From an uncultured Bacillota bacterium (GTDB lineage Bacteria > Bacillota_I > Bacilli_A > RFN20 > CAG-826): 48,582 bases of DNA. This document shows, one piece after another, positions 15,988 to 24,303 of this stretch. The stretch's first letter is position 1, and every line of letters begins with the position of its first letter. The notes beneath the pieces are model-generated. The model was not told where the DNA came from and did no database searches. It was given only the letters and a program-made list of their open reading frames with translations. Location: the NCBI GenBank assembly GCA_949287245.1, contig CASEFL010000008.1:1-48582 (forward strand). The letters are read 5' to 3'. A program made the position numbers and the translations under genes.

Positions 15988-17011
15988 ATTCCACAGGTTT
16001 CATATAGAAACGACCATAAACTTGGTTGATGGTTTGCGTTTGGATAAAAGCATGTTCATCAATTTGATGAATAAAACGAATAATTGACTTTACTTCATAA
16101 GCAGAAACGACCATCGTCACGATATAGCGAACTTGTCCCGTATAAGCACCATGCGCTTCAACCACTGTTACTCCATGATGATTATTGTGCACAAGTTCTG
16201 TTCCTAAACTACGTAAAGAAGTTACTGCTTCAATACGTACTTTTTTGTTCCGAATATTAATAGCATCAATCACCATTGCGCAGGTGAATAAATAAATAAC
16301 AGAGAAGAGAAGTCTTACAAAAGGATCAGCAATGGCAATGTTCATATCCCCACTTGTACCGTAGATAACAACATCTAATATACTAAATAATGTAAATAAG
16401 GTAACACTTAGCCCATTACATAAAGCACTATATTTGCCCACATTCGTTCTTTTTCGAAGAGAAATGTAATAAGCAATAATATCAATTCCCCCTGTCGAAA
16501 TTTCAAATTTGAAACAAATTGCGCTAGATAAGCCAGTACAAACACCACCAAATAAAACCCGTGAAAGATATCCTCCTTCCGCAGTAACTAAATCCGTAAC
16601 ATCTTTAAGAAGAGGAATGTAAATAGGCGTAATAAAACGTATAAAAATGGAGGTTTCAATAACATTGATAAGCGTATAAATGGCAAAACGTTTTCCGATT
16701 CCAAGAAACGCCAATATCATCAAAGGGACATTTAATAAGAAATAAAGGAGAGAATGCGCAATATTTTCATCAAGATCACGCCAACCACACAAGCGAAGAA
16801 TCGCTGTAAGAACTTGCGATACACCAGACATTCCTCCAGAAGCAATTGGACTAATTCCACTTAATGTTGGAGCCATAAAAACATTAAAGCCAAAAGCAAA
16901 AATCAATGCTGATATTGTAGACATTAAGAAAATAAGGCCATTTTCATAAATAAGATGCATCTTCTTATGTTCTTGGAGATAGGCCTTCCAATTTGCAACC
17001 CAATCTTTCAT
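15986..17011 (-). CDS. YitT family membrane protein (DUF161 and DUF2179)
   Basis: 341 residues. The N-terminal two thirds holds five to six membrane helices with the YitT-type motif FGFNVFMAP followed by a Gly/Ser-rich stretch ending in GGMSGVSQ. The FEISTGGIDIIAYYIS region is also typical. The C-terminal 80 residues (from about 255) form a DUF2179-like cytoplasmic domain with GAYTG and a ferredoxin-like pattern. The family is widespread in Firmicutes; its substrate is not established. The ATG follows GAGGAT at 7 nt. A divergent promoter pair lies between this gene and the exported-protein gene at 17169. Confidence 0.88.
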   Translation of the reverse strand: MKDWVANWKAYLQEHKKMHLIYENGLIFLMSTISALIFAFGFNVFMAPTLSGISPIASGGMSGVSQVLTAILRLCGWRDLDENIAHSLLYFLLNVPLMILAFLGIGKRFAIYTLINVIETSIFIRFITPIYIPLLKDVTDLVTAEGGYLSRVLFGGVCTGLSSAICFKFEISTGGIDIIAYYISLRKRTNVGKYSALCNGLSVTLFTLFSILDVVIYGTSGDMNIAIADPFVRLLFSVIYLFTCAMVIDAINIRNKKVRIEAVTSLRSLGTELVHNNHHGVTVVEAHGAYTGQVRYIVTMVVSAYEVKSIIRFIHQIDEHAFIQTQTINQVYGRFYMKPVE

Positions 17012-17034
17012 GTATTATCCTCAAAGATAGGGAA

Positions 17035-17062
17035 ATTATAATTCCTAGAAACACTACTGCAA
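17035..17062 (-). promoter_or_regulatory. promoter of the YitT family gene
   Basis: Minus-strand TTGCAG-16-TATAAT, with the -10 at 17040-17035. Confidence 0.6.
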
Positions 17063-17095
17063 CGAAGTTTCAACGCAAGGTTAATCTTTGTTAGG

Positions 17096-17124
17096 TTGTC
17101 ACCTATGGTGACGAGTGCTATTAT
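17096..17124 (+). promoter_or_regulatory. promoter with an embedded operator-like palindrome
   Basis: TTGTCA-17-TATTAT is a near-consensus promoter. The perfect inverted repeat GTCACC-TAT-GGTGAC (17098-17112) starts inside the -35 and fills much of the spacer, a classic repressor position. Confidence 0.65.
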
Positions 17125-17130
17125 ACGCGC

Positions 17131-17160
17131 GCTGTCTAAGAGACGGCCTCCATGTGGAGG
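17131..17160 (+). promoter_or_regulatory. two stem-loops in the 5' UTR, the second covering the ribosome site
   Basis: GCTGTCT-AAG-AGACGGC (17131-17147, one G-T pair) starts where transcription should begin, about 7 nt after the -10. CCTCC-ATGT-GGAGG (17147-17160) then pairs the GGAGG ribosome site with an upstream CCTCC. The two stems share one base, C17147. Pairing would hinder translation of the gene at 17169. Confidence 0.5.
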
Positions 17161-17168
17161 ATAGATTG

Positions 17169-18029
17169 ATGATTATTTTAAAAAGTATTGGTGCCTTCTT
17201 TGTAAAAATTTGGAGATGGATTAAAGAAACAGCTTGGGTACAACCCTTACTTATTGTTGGGGCAATTTTTGCTGTTATTTTCTCTATTCCTTATATCACG
17301 GCTTGGGCGAATGAATGGAGTGGTAACAGTGAGGGTGCCTTCTTTGCTGACTCCCGCCTTTCTCTTGAAGGAGAAACGGATCAACCAACTTCAAATTCTG
17401 AAGCAGATCGTATTACAAATGTGATTTACGATAATATGTATGGTGCGACTTCTTATGAAGAAGTTGATCTCACAACTTATGGAGAGAAATTTTATCTTGT
17501 CTACCATAGCGCCAGTAATAGTGCTGCCACAACAGCAGAAGATGCTTTCCGTGAACTCAATACCAACTGGAATAAAGTTTCTTTAAAGCCAAGTGATAGC
17601 AATCCTTTTGCCATTTACACCATTTACGCTTCCGAAGAATCTTCTAACGATGATGATTATGAATTAACCACGAATGGTGCGACTGCCTTTAATCGTTATT
17701 TAATGAACCATGCCGATTTATTTAATCGCGTTGGTCCTTCCTTGATGGAAGCCCCTTATAAAGATCGTGCTGGTTTAGATGATGCTAATTATGTTGCCTT
17801 CTGTTTAAATGAGGAGGAAAGTAATAATCCAACGGCAAGTTTCCCTCTCCCAACTATTCTTCTTGTGGACTTTACGGAAGAAGCTTGGGATGCTGGACGT
17901 TTTGGGATTAGCGAAGTTGTTTGGAGTTTATCTGGCAGCACCGCAAGAGAAAATGCTTCTACCCTTATTGATATGTGGAATCATTTAGATCCTTATAGCG
18001 AAAATAATTTATTCACCCTACAAGATTAA
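17169..18029 (+). CDS. unknown membrane-anchored exported protein, possibly thioredoxin-like
   Basis: 286 residues from the ATG at 17169, which follows GGAGG at 8 nt. An earlier GTG frame would run through the promoter leader and is rejected. Trp-rich cationic residues precede one membrane helix (about 25-48), leaving about 235 residues outside the cell. The outer part is acidic and rich in Ser, Asn and Glu. The segments KFYLVYHSAS and PTILLVDFTEE are spaced like thioredoxin-fold strands, but no CxxC is present; this fold is a guess. The gene has its own regulated-looking promoter and a strong terminator, so it is monocistronic. Confidence 0.75.
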   Translation: MIILKSIGAFFVKIWRWIKETAWVQPLLIVGAIFAVIFSIPYITAWANEWSGNSEGAFFADSRLSLEGETDQPTSNSEADRITNVIYDNMYGATSYEEVDLTTYGEKFYLVYHSASNSAATTAEDAFRELNTNWNKVSLKPSDSNPFAIYTIYASEESSNDDDYELTTNGATAFNRYLMNHADLFNRVGPSLMEAPYKDRAGLDDANYVAFCLNEEESNNPTASFPLPTILLVDFTEEAWDAGRFGISEVVWSLSGSTARENASTLIDMWNHLDPYSENNLFTLQD

Positions 18030-18045
18030 AAGAAAAATGATTATG

Positions 18046-18070
18046 AAGGAGACTGAGGTCTCCTTTTTTT
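18046..18070 (+). terminator. terminator of the exported-protein gene
   Basis: AAGGAGAC-TGAG-GTCTCCTT followed by further T's. Confidence 0.9.
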
Positions 18071-18095
18071 GATAAGAAAGACATACAATAAAAAT

Positions 18096-18668
18096 ATGAA
18101 TATGAAAATAGAAAAAATTGATGGAAAAATCCAATATGGTTTTATTGGTAAAAATGATGAGCCTTTGCTAGGAAAGAAAGTTCAACATCTTGGGGCAACA
18201 GCAAAAAAAGGAGAAATTCTCACTCTTGATGTTGCCGATGAACTTCCCCTTATTCTTTATTCCCCCGATGGTCGTTTTGCCGCTTTGGCAAGTTATACCA
18301 AAGAAGAATTACTAGAAGGCAAACTGAAAAATGAAATTAAGGCGCTAACCATTGCTTATAGTGTGGCCATTTCTGATTTGAAAGCCTATATCGGACCATC
18401 GCTTACTTTTTCTCATGTCCTTGTTACAAGAGATGAATTGCTAAAAGCCATTGAAATGGGATATCGCGCGGCAGCAAAAAGAACCTCGGGAATTGATTTT
18501 TTAGATTTACCCGTTATTGCTATCTTAGAACTTCGTTCATTAGGCATTCCCTTTAGTCATATTCTTCCTTCGGGTCTAGACACATTTGAAGGAGAAGATA
18601 TTTTCTACAGTAAGCTTCGAGGAGATGAAAAAACAAATCAAGCTTATGTACAAATCTTAGAAGATTAA
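18096..18668 (+). CDS. YfiH/laccase-domain family protein lacking the metal-site residues
   Basis: 190 residues from the ATG at 18096. The pattern matches the polyphenol oxidase/YfiH (LACC1) family, purine nucleoside phosphorylases with a Zn site: VADELPLILYSPDGRFAAL, AYIGPSL, LDLPVIAILELRSLGI and an IFYSKLRGDEKT end. Active members have ADC, HAGW and QxHG. Here Cys is Glu49 (ADEL), the HAGW His is Ala65 (ALASYT), and the His of QxHG is lost or shifted (QHLG). It therefore looks like a pseudoenzyme. No ribosome site is visible; TACAAT ends 6 nt before the ATG, suggesting a leaderless mRNA. An earlier TTG frame overlaps the previous terminator and is rejected. Confidence 0.7.
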   Translation: MNMKIEKIDGKIQYGFIGKNDEPLLGKKVQHLGATAKKGEILTLDVADELPLILYSPDGRFAALASYTKEELLEGKLKNEIKALTIAYSVAISDLKAYIGPSLTFSHVLVTRDELLKAIEMGYRAAAKRTSGIDFLDLPVIAILELRSLGIPFSHILPSGLDTFEGEDIFYSKLRGDEKTNQAYVQILED

Positions 18669-18682
18669 TTTCTTTATCTAGA

Positions 18683-18714
18683 AACATGGACCACTGGTTC
18701 ATGTTTTTATTTTT
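18683..18714. terminator. terminator between the YfiH-like gene and coaD
   Basis: AACATGGACC-ACT-GGTTCATGTT (10 bp, one G-T) followed by a T-rich run on the plus strand. coaD ends within it from the other side. Confidence 0.8.
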
Positions 18715-19195
18715 CTAAAGGGTAGCGTGATTGAAATAATTCCAAAACCTTTTTGGGTACTAGAGGAGCAATATCTACTCCATTTTGATAAAGTTCAAAT
18801 ACCGTAGAGGAAGAAATAAAAGTTTCCTCTTTTCGTGCCATAAAGAAAACCATATCAACATCTGGATTGGCAAATTCATTTGCAGCAGCGAGTTGAAATT
18901 CATATTCATAATCAGTAACAGCACGGAGTCCACGAATTAAATGCTTCGCACCGCACTTACGACAATAATCAACAGTTAAACCAGAGTAAGCTTCTACTTT
19001 TACTCGAGGAAAATCTTTTGCGGCATCTTTCATCATTAAAAGACGGTCATCTAAAGAAAAACGAGATTTTTTCTCAATATTAACCGCAAGAAGAAAAATA
19101 ACCTCATCAAACAAATTTGTTGCGCGTTCAAGCACACCAATATGGCCATTTGTCACGGGGTCAAAAGAACCTGGATATACTGCAATACGTTTCAT
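18707..19195 (-). CDS. coaD: phosphopantetheine adenylyltransferase
   Basis: 162 residues, full length. It transfers AMP from ATP to 4'-phosphopantetheine in coenzyme A synthesis. The nucleotidyltransferase motif GSFDPVTNGHIGVLERA is at residues 9-25, and FISSSTVFEL near the C-terminus matches the second conserved motif (ISSTxxR in other species, here without the Arg). It overlaps rsmD by an ATGA junction. The order ylbF-rsmD-coaD is the same as in Bacillus, supporting one operon. Confidence 0.95.
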   Translation of the reverse strand: MKRIAVYPGSFDPVTNGHIGVLERATNLFDEVIFLLAVNIEKKSRFSLDDRLLMMKDAAKDFPRVKVEAYSGLTVDYCRKCGAKHLIRGLRAVTDYEYEFQLAAANEFANPDVDMVFFMARKEETFISSSTVFELYQNGVDIAPLVPKKVLELFQSRYPLEK

Positions 19196-19719
19196 TCTTT
19201 TCTTATTATGGCAAATTTTGTTCGCCCATGGGAATATTCTTTCTTAATCGAAACAGAAAGGGGGAAATTTCCTTCGTATTCTAAAATAAAAAGTCCTCCA
19301 TTCACTAATAAGGAACGATTCGCGATTAAGGAATAAATACGAGAATATAGTTCCCTTTCTTTATAAGGAGGATCAAAGAAAATGAGATTAAATTGTTCCT
19401 CAACCTTTTGGCAAAAGGTTTCAGCATCCATTTTCAAAACTTTTTGAGGAGATAAACGACACGAAACAAGGTTTTTTAAAATCGTCCTTACTCCCTCTTC
19501 TTCTTTTTCAATAAAAGTGACTTCCTTTGCCCCACGGGAAAGTGATTCAATTCCTAAAGCCCCAGAACCCGCGCATAAATCTAACACCTTCGCGTTTAAA
19601 AGCTCTCCTTGTAATGCATTCATCATTGCTAAACGTACCACTTCTTTTGTTGGCACTTCTAAATAGGAAGGAACCTCAATTTTTTTCCCTCGTAATTTAC
19701 CTCCTCCGATGCGAATCAT
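19192..19719 (-). CDS. rsmD: 16S rRNA (guanine966-N2)-methyltransferase
   Basis: 175 residues. A Rossmann methyltransferase that modifies 16S rRNA with S-adenosylmethionine. Seen: N-terminal IGGGKLRGKKIEVP, the VLDLCAGSGALGIESLSRGA SAM-binding loop, and the catalytic FFDPPY (DPPY motif). Its start overlaps the end of ylbF by 4 nt, and its TGA stop overlaps the coaD ATG, indicating tight coupling. The TGA stop also shows that the standard genetic code is used. Confidence 0.95.
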   Translation of the reverse strand: MIRIGGGKLRGKKIEVPSYLEVPTKEVVRLAMMNALQGELLNAKVLDLCAGSGALGIESLSRGAKEVTFIEKEEEGVRTILKNLVSCRLSPQKVLKMDAETFCQKVEEQFNLIFFDPPYKERELYSRIYSLIANRSLLVNGGLFILEYEGNFPLSVSIKKEYSHGRTKFAIIRKE

Positions 19720-20045
19720 AAGCGATAAGGTCCTATAATCATTTTGTCCAATTGATGATATACATCTGAAACTTTGCGATAAATGTCTTCATATTCTTTC
19801 ACAAGATCATAATTTTTGAAATTTTTAGTGGCTATTTGCAGAGATTTTATGGCTTCATCCTCATTCAAGTGATGTTCACGAGCTTCATAATATTGATTTT
19901 CTGCTTCCTCTTTTTTCTTTTTTAGATTCCAAAATTCATCATCCTCAATCATTTTTTGTTCTCTTTGTTTTAATTCCTTTACCAAAGGATGTTCTTTCAA
20001 TGCTTCTTTTAATTCTGATAAGGCAATTAATACTCTTTCTTCCAT
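19716..20045 (-). CDS. ylbF: YlbF/YmcA family protein
   Basis: 109 residues from ATG 20045, almost all helix (LSELKEALKEHPLVKELKQ, then many Lys/Glu). It fits the YlbF/YmcA (Com_YlbF) family. In Bacillus this family forms, with YaaT, the Y-complex that helps RNase Y mature mRNAs. The neighbours rsmD and coaD follow as in Bacillus. An ATG 42 nt upstream (20087) would add an unrelated-looking Cys/Arg segment across a promoter. The chosen ATG lies 7 nt after an extended -10 (TGC-TAAAAT) with no good ribosome site. Confidence 0.8.
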   Translation of the reverse strand: MEERVLIALSELKEALKEHPLVKELKQREQKMIEDDEFWNLKKKKEEAENQYYEAREHHLNEDEAIKSLQIATKNFKNYDLVKEYEDIYRKVSDVYHQLDKMIIGPYRL

Positions 20046-20052
20046 CCTAATT

Positions 20053-20083
20053 ATTTTAGCAAAACATTTATTTCGTATATAAT
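20053..20083. promoter_or_regulatory. divergent promoters of ylbF and def
   Basis: Minus strand: TGC-TAAAAT with the -10 at 20058-20053, 7 nt before the ylbF ATG. Plus strand: TATAAT at 20078-20083, 9 nt before the def ATG. The two start codons are only 47 bp apart and neither has a ribosome site. Confidence 0.55.
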
Positions 20084-20092
20084 TCATTTCCC

Positions 20093-20644
20093 ATGCTAAA
20101 AATTATAAAAGACAACGTTTCTTCCCTTCGTGCCCCTTCAAAAGAAGTGGAACTTCCCTTAACAAAAAAGGATAAAGATCTTCTTTTTGCCATGTGGAAT
20201 CATTTAAAAGAAAGTCAAAATGAAGACTTCCGTCAAAAACACCCCTCCGTTCGAGAAGGAATCGGCCTTGCCGCCCCACAGGTTGGAGTGAATAAAAAAA
20301 TGCTTGTTGTGCATATTCCTCTTGATGAGGAAAAAGGAGAATACATTACTCACCTTCTTGTAAATCCTAAAATTGTTTCTTCTTCTGTCAAAGAATGTTT
20401 TTTGCAAGCAGGGGAAGGATGTTTATCCGTTGAGAAAGAACATCCCGGTTATGTTTATCGTCCTTACCGAATTAGAGTAGAAGCTTATGATGCTTTAAAA
20501 GATGAAAAAGTATTAATTAAAGCTATAGGATTTGAGGCAATCGCCTTGCAACACGAAATGGATCATTTACAAGGAATTCTTTTTTATGATCATATCAATA
20601 AGAAAGATCCTTATCAGAAAAAAGATGGAGCGGTCGCTATATGA
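20093..20644 (+). CDS. def: peptide deformylase
   Basis: 183 residues. It removes the formyl group from new proteins. The three family motifs are intact: GIGLAAPQVG, EGCLSVE (metal Cys) and QHEMDHLQG (metal His pair and catalytic Glu). The insert before motif 2 fits the Gram-positive type 2 enzymes. The gene has no ribosome site and its ATG lies 9 nt after TATAAT. Its TGA stop overlaps the ATG of the downstream lipoprotein gene by 4 nt, so the two are co-translated. Confidence 0.96.
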   Translation: MLKIIKDNVSSLRAPSKEVELPLTKKDKDLLFAMWNHLKESQNEDFRQKHPSVREGIGLAAPQVGVNKKMLVVHIPLDEEKGEYITHLLVNPKIVSSSVKECFLQAGEGCLSVEKEHPGYVYRPYRIRVEAYDALKDEKVLIKAIGFEAIALQHEMDHLQGILFYDHINKKDPYQKKDGAVAI

Positions 20645-21624
20645 AAAAGAAACAGGTTCTTTCCCTTCTTTTCCTTGTCCCCTTTTTGTTTTCTTGTGGG
20701 ACAACATCTTCTCTTAAAGAGGGAAAATATGTGCATACCTTAAAAATGGAATGCGAAGATTTTAAAATTCTTCAGCTTTCGGATATTCATTGGTGTTTAT
20801 CCACAAATATTCCTCGACAAATTGAATATATGAACCTTTTAGTGAAAGAGGCAAATCCTGATTTCATTGTCATAACAGGAGATGCTTTATTTACCGCTAC
20901 AAAGCCTATTGCCGAACGTCTTTATACTTATATTGATTCTTTAAACATTCCTTATGGGGTTGTTTATGGTAACCATGACATGCAGGGAATGTGGTCTACA
21001 GAATGGATGAATGAAAATATCATGCGCAAAAATGCTGCTTTTGTGGTTTGGGAAGACGACTTGCCCGGAGAAACAAACTGGGTGGTTAATGTTGAAAAAG
21101 ATGGACATACAAAATGGCAAATCTTTGGTTTTGACTCTCATTCTTACATTCAAGATGGCGTAAGTTATGAATATGGAACGGTGACCGAGGAACAAGTACA
21201 ATGGTATGAAAAATATGCATTAAACGATGTTCCTTCCTTAGGATTCCTTCATATCCCTTTACAAGAATATATTCTTGCCGAGGAAGAAAATCCTGAAGGG
21301 ATTATCGGAGAAATGGGAGAGGGTCATTCTGTTTCTACTACTCCCTCAAGATTATTTTCTTCTGCAAAAGATCATGGGATGAAAGGAATATTTTGTGGTC
21401 ACGATCACGCCAATAACTGGGTTGGTACTTATGAGGGTGTAGCCTTAGGCTATGGCATGAAATGTGGACGCGAACTTTATTATGGCGTGACAAGCGAAGG
21501 ATATGATATGACTGGTGGCGCTTTATACACTCTACACGAGAATAAATCCTTTCAAATCGAACATATTTTTCTTGATAATTCAACTTTTGAAATGCGATTT
21601 AATGGACCAGTGGAGGTAAAATAA
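20641..21624 (+). CDS. metallophosphoesterase lipoprotein
   Basis: 327 residues. The N-terminus MKKKQVLSLLFLVPFLFSC is a lipoprotein signal with Cys19 as the lipid anchor, so the enzyme should face outward. The calcineurin-like metal motifs follow in order: DIHW, GDAL, GNHD (about residue 108), an HI near 202, and GHDHAN near 258. Such proteins hydrolyse phosphoesters outside the cell; the substrate is not clear, and DIHW in place of DxH is normal. The start overlaps def by ATGA and the stop overlaps the next gene by one base. Confidence 0.88.
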   Translation: MKKKQVLSLLFLVPFLFSCGTTSSLKEGKYVHTLKMECEDFKILQLSDIHWCLSTNIPRQIEYMNLLVKEANPDFIVITGDALFTATKPIAERLYTYIDSLNIPYGVVYGNHDMQGMWSTEWMNENIMRKNAAFVVWEDDLPGETNWVVNVEKDGHTKWQIFGFDSHSYIQDGVSYEYGTVTEEQVQWYEKYALNDVPSLGFLHIPLQEYILAEEENPEGIIGEMGEGHSVSTTPSRLFSSAKDHGMKGIFCGHDHANNWVGTYEGVALGYGMKCGRELYYGVTSEGYDMTGGALYTLHENKSFQIEHIFLDNSTFEMRFNGPVEVK

Positions 21625-22532
21625 TGTCTCTTTTTCTTCAAAAAAATGAACAAAAAATTTATTTAATTCTCCTCATTCTCCTCTTTCCTTTTTTGTCGTT
21701 AATGTTTTTTAGCGGCGCATATCATTTTATTGGCGATTTGCTTGACTTTAGTCACCTTGTTCAATTTATTCCAAGTTATTTGGCTTATTTGTTTTTGCCT
21801 TTGCTTATTGTTTTTTGTTTATATTTCTTATCTAGACCAAAAAATCTCAAAGAATTTAAAAGAGTTTGCCGTGTTTTCGGTTTTTTCTTTCTCTTGATAG
21901 GACTTCTTCTAGTTTTTCTTGTTCCCTATTACATTTCTTGTGGCTTATATTTTGCCCCTTTAATGCAAACGGTGAATGCACTGTTTCCCTTAGATCTTGT
22001 CATTTATGGAATGATTTCATTTTTATTTGGAGTTTATTTGGTCATACGGGCAACTCCCTTTGCTATTTCAAATCAATTTTTAACTTTCCAAAAGAAAAAA
22101 CGCACTGCATTTTGGATTACATTCCCTTTCGTGCTCCTTTATGTGATTATCGCCCTTTATCTTCTTGGCTCTTTATTTACGGGGATTGATTTTGCCGCGT
22201 GGAATGAAAAAACTTTCCCCTTAATGATTCCTTCTTATCTTTTAATGGGATATGTTTCCTTTCTCCCTTTTTACCAAATTGTTTTTCTTTCTAAAAGAAA
22301 AAGAAAATCAAAAGTTTTAACGATTCTTCCTATTGTTTTTACTTTGCTACTTGACTCTGCTTTATTGATAACAAATTTAATTGAACCAAATTTATACGTT
22401 TATTGTGGAAAAGCCTACTTCCCAATTGATTTTGAAGGAAGTTTAAATGTTGCCCCTTTAGTTTTAGCAATATTCCCACTTATTGGTTCTATAGGAATTC
22501 TAATTTTCTCTTATCCAAAGAAAAAAGAGTAA
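21624..22532 (+). CDS. unknown polytopic membrane protein
   Basis: 302 residues, very hydrophobic, with about eight predicted membrane helices and a Lys-rich C-terminus (PKKKE). No family is recognised. Its ATG shares one base with the stop of the phosphoesterase gene (TAATG), so it is the third gene of the def operon. It may work with the lipoprotein at the membrane, but nothing in the sequence proves that. Confidence 0.7.
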   Translation: MSLFLQKNEQKIYLILLILLFPFLSLMFFSGAYHFIGDLLDFSHLVQFIPSYLAYLFLPLLIVFCLYFLSRPKNLKEFKRVCRVFGFFFLLIGLLLVFLVPYYISCGLYFAPLMQTVNALFPLDLVIYGMISFLFGVYLVIRATPFAISNQFLTFQKKKRTAFWITFPFVLLYVIIALYLLGSLFTGIDFAAWNEKTFPLMIPSYLLMGYVSFLPFYQIVFLSKRKRKSKVLTILPIVFTLLLDSALLITNLIEPNLYVYCGKAYFPIDFEGSLNVAPLVLAIFPLIGSIGILIFSYPKKKE

Positions 22533-22546
22533 ACGCTTACTTTTTT
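22521..22546 (+). terminator. weak terminator at the end of the def operon
   Basis: AGTAA-ACGC-TTACT flanked by A's and T's overlaps the stop codon and runs into TTTTTT. The stem is short and AT-rich. The same bases also resemble a CcpA (cre) site. Confidence 0.35.
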
Positions 22547-22553
22547 CCTTTTG

Positions 22554-22582
22554 TTGAACCTTCCTTTTCTCTTTGTCATAAT
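22554..22582 (+). promoter_or_regulatory. promoter of the RNase J gene
   Basis: TTGAAC-17-CATAAT, with TGT before the -10. AAGGAGA lies 11 nt before the ATG and can pair weakly with the following TTCCT. Confidence 0.65.
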
Positions 22583-22633
22583 TTAGGTAACAAATCCTTA
22601 AAAAATAAATGACGAAAAGGAGAATTTCCTCGA

Positions 22634-24298
22634 ATGCCGCAATTGGATAATGCAATTAATATCTTCGCCTTAGGTGGTTTAGGCGAGGTCGGAAAAAACA
22701 CTTATTGTTTTGAAAGTTCTCGCTCTCTTATTCTCGTAGATGCAGGAGTTCGCTTTCCTGAAGCAAATCTTCCAGGAGTTGACTATGTTATTCCGGATTA
22801 TTCTTATCTAAGGGACAATAGAGGAAAGGTTAAAGCACTATTTATTACTCACGGCCACGAAGATCATATTGGAGGAATTCCTTTTTTAATTCGTTTAATT
22901 GATGTCCCAGTCATCTATGCCCCACGGTTAGCCGCAGCTTTGATTCGTCATAAATTAGAAGATCATCGAATTCGCGATAAAGTGGAAATTCGTGAAGTAA
23001 AAGACGGGGATGTTATTGATGTTGGAGGAGATTTTAAGGTCACCTATTTCCGTGTTACCCATTCAATTCCTGATTCCTTTGGTTTATGTATTGATACAAG
23101 TGAAGGAAGAATTATTGAAACAGGCGACTTTAAAATTGACTTAACTCCTGTTGGCCCCAACTTTGATTTAGCAAGTTTATCTCGCTATGGAACAGAAGGG
23201 GTTGATCTTTTAATGGCCGATTCCACAAATGCCGAAATTGAAGGCTATACTCCTTCCGAAAGAGCGGTTCGCTCTGGATTAAAAGAGGTTTTTGAAAAGG
23301 CACCAGGACGCATTATTGTTTCTACCTTCTCTTCTAACATCAATCGTATTCAACAGGTTGTCGAAGAGGCTGTAGAAAGCAAAAGAAAAATATGTATTCT
23401 TGGTCGCTCAATGGAAAATGTCGTTAGCATTGCTCGCGAATATGGAATTATTAAAATTCCCGATTCTACAATTATTGAAGATAGCGAAATCAGGAACTAT
23501 CGTTCCAATGAGATTTGTATCCTTTGCACTGGTAGTCAAGGGGAGGAAATGGCGGCCTTATCTCGTATCGCCCGGGGTGAACATAAATATGTACGAATCA
23601 TGCCTATGGATACTGTAGTCTTTTCTTCTAATCCTATTCCTGGCAATGGCGCTCTCGTTGACCGCTTGGTGAATTCTATTGTTAAACAAGGAGCAGACGT
23701 GAAACAAAATGGTTTAGCCTTCTCTTTGCATAGTTCTGGTCACCCAAGCAAACAAGAATTGCGTTTAATGTTGCGTCTAGTCAATCCTCGCCACTTTATG
23801 CCTGTCCACGGTGAGTATCGAATGTTAAAAATCCACGGGGAAATTGCCGAAGAAGTAGGGATTAAAAAAGAAAACATTTTCATTTGCGCAAACGGAGATA
23901 TCTTACATTTACGAGATCATAAAATTACGCGAGGGAATCATATTCCCGAAGAAGATATTTATATTGATGGGAATGATTTAGAAGGTTTATCTGGGCAAAT
24001 CATGCGCGACCGGGAAGAAATGAAAAATGATGGGATTGTTTCTATCATTTTGACTTTAAATAAAAACAACGAGGTCATCGTCCCGCCCATAATTTATACC
24101 CGAGGTTTTGCTGCAGGAGAAAATACTCATGTGGTTCGCCATGCTCAAATTCATGCAAAAGAAGCCTTAGAAAAATGTTTAAATCGCCACTGTAGTTTAG
24201 AAGAAATTAAAACTTCCTTAAAAGGCGAGGTAGAAAAATACATTTTCCGTAAAACTTCAAGAAAACCAGTCATTATTCCTGTTTTAATGGTAGGGTAA
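22634..24298 (+). CDS. rnj: ribonuclease J
   Basis: 554 residues, full length. A metallo-beta-lactamase/beta-CASP RNase with endo- and 5' exonuclease activity, central to RNA decay in Firmicutes. Seen: HGHEDHIGG metal motif (about 73-81), GDFK, MADSTNAE, STFSSNINRI (beta-CASP), SSGHPSKQELRLM and PVHGEYRML. The C-terminal domain is present. Bacillus has J1 and J2; which one this is cannot be told from the window. It has its own promoter and is followed 5 nt later by maf. Confidence 0.95.
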   Translation: MPQLDNAINIFALGGLGEVGKNTYCFESSRSLILVDAGVRFPEANLPGVDYVIPDYSYLRDNRGKVKALFITHGHEDHIGGIPFLIRLIDVPVIYAPRLAAALIRHKLEDHRIRDKVEIREVKDGDVIDVGGDFKVTYFRVTHSIPDSFGLCIDTSEGRIIETGDFKIDLTPVGPNFDLASLSRYGTEGVDLLMADSTNAEIEGYTPSERAVRSGLKEVFEKAPGRIIVSTFSSNINRIQQVVEEAVESKRKICILGRSMENVVSIAREYGIIKIPDSTIIEDSEIRNYRSNEICILCTGSQGEEMAALSRIARGEHKYVRIMPMDTVVFSSNPIPGNGALVDRLVNSIVKQGADVKQNGLAFSLHSSGHPSKQELRLMLRLVNPRHFMPVHGEYRMLKIHGEIAEEVGIKKENIFICANGDILHLRDHKITRGNHIPEEDIYIDGNDLEGLSGQIMRDREEMKNDGIVSIILTLNKNNEVIVPPIIYTRGFAAGENTHVVRHAQIHAKEALEKCLNRHCSLEEIKTSLKGEVEKYIFRKTSRKPVIIPVLMVG

Positions 24299-24303
24299 AT
24301 CTC

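Noticed and set aside
22528-22541. cre (CcpA) site before RNase J
   Set aside because: AGTAAACGCTTACT resembles cre but equally forms a small terminator hairpin with T's over the stop codon of the previous gene; kept only as a weak terminator.
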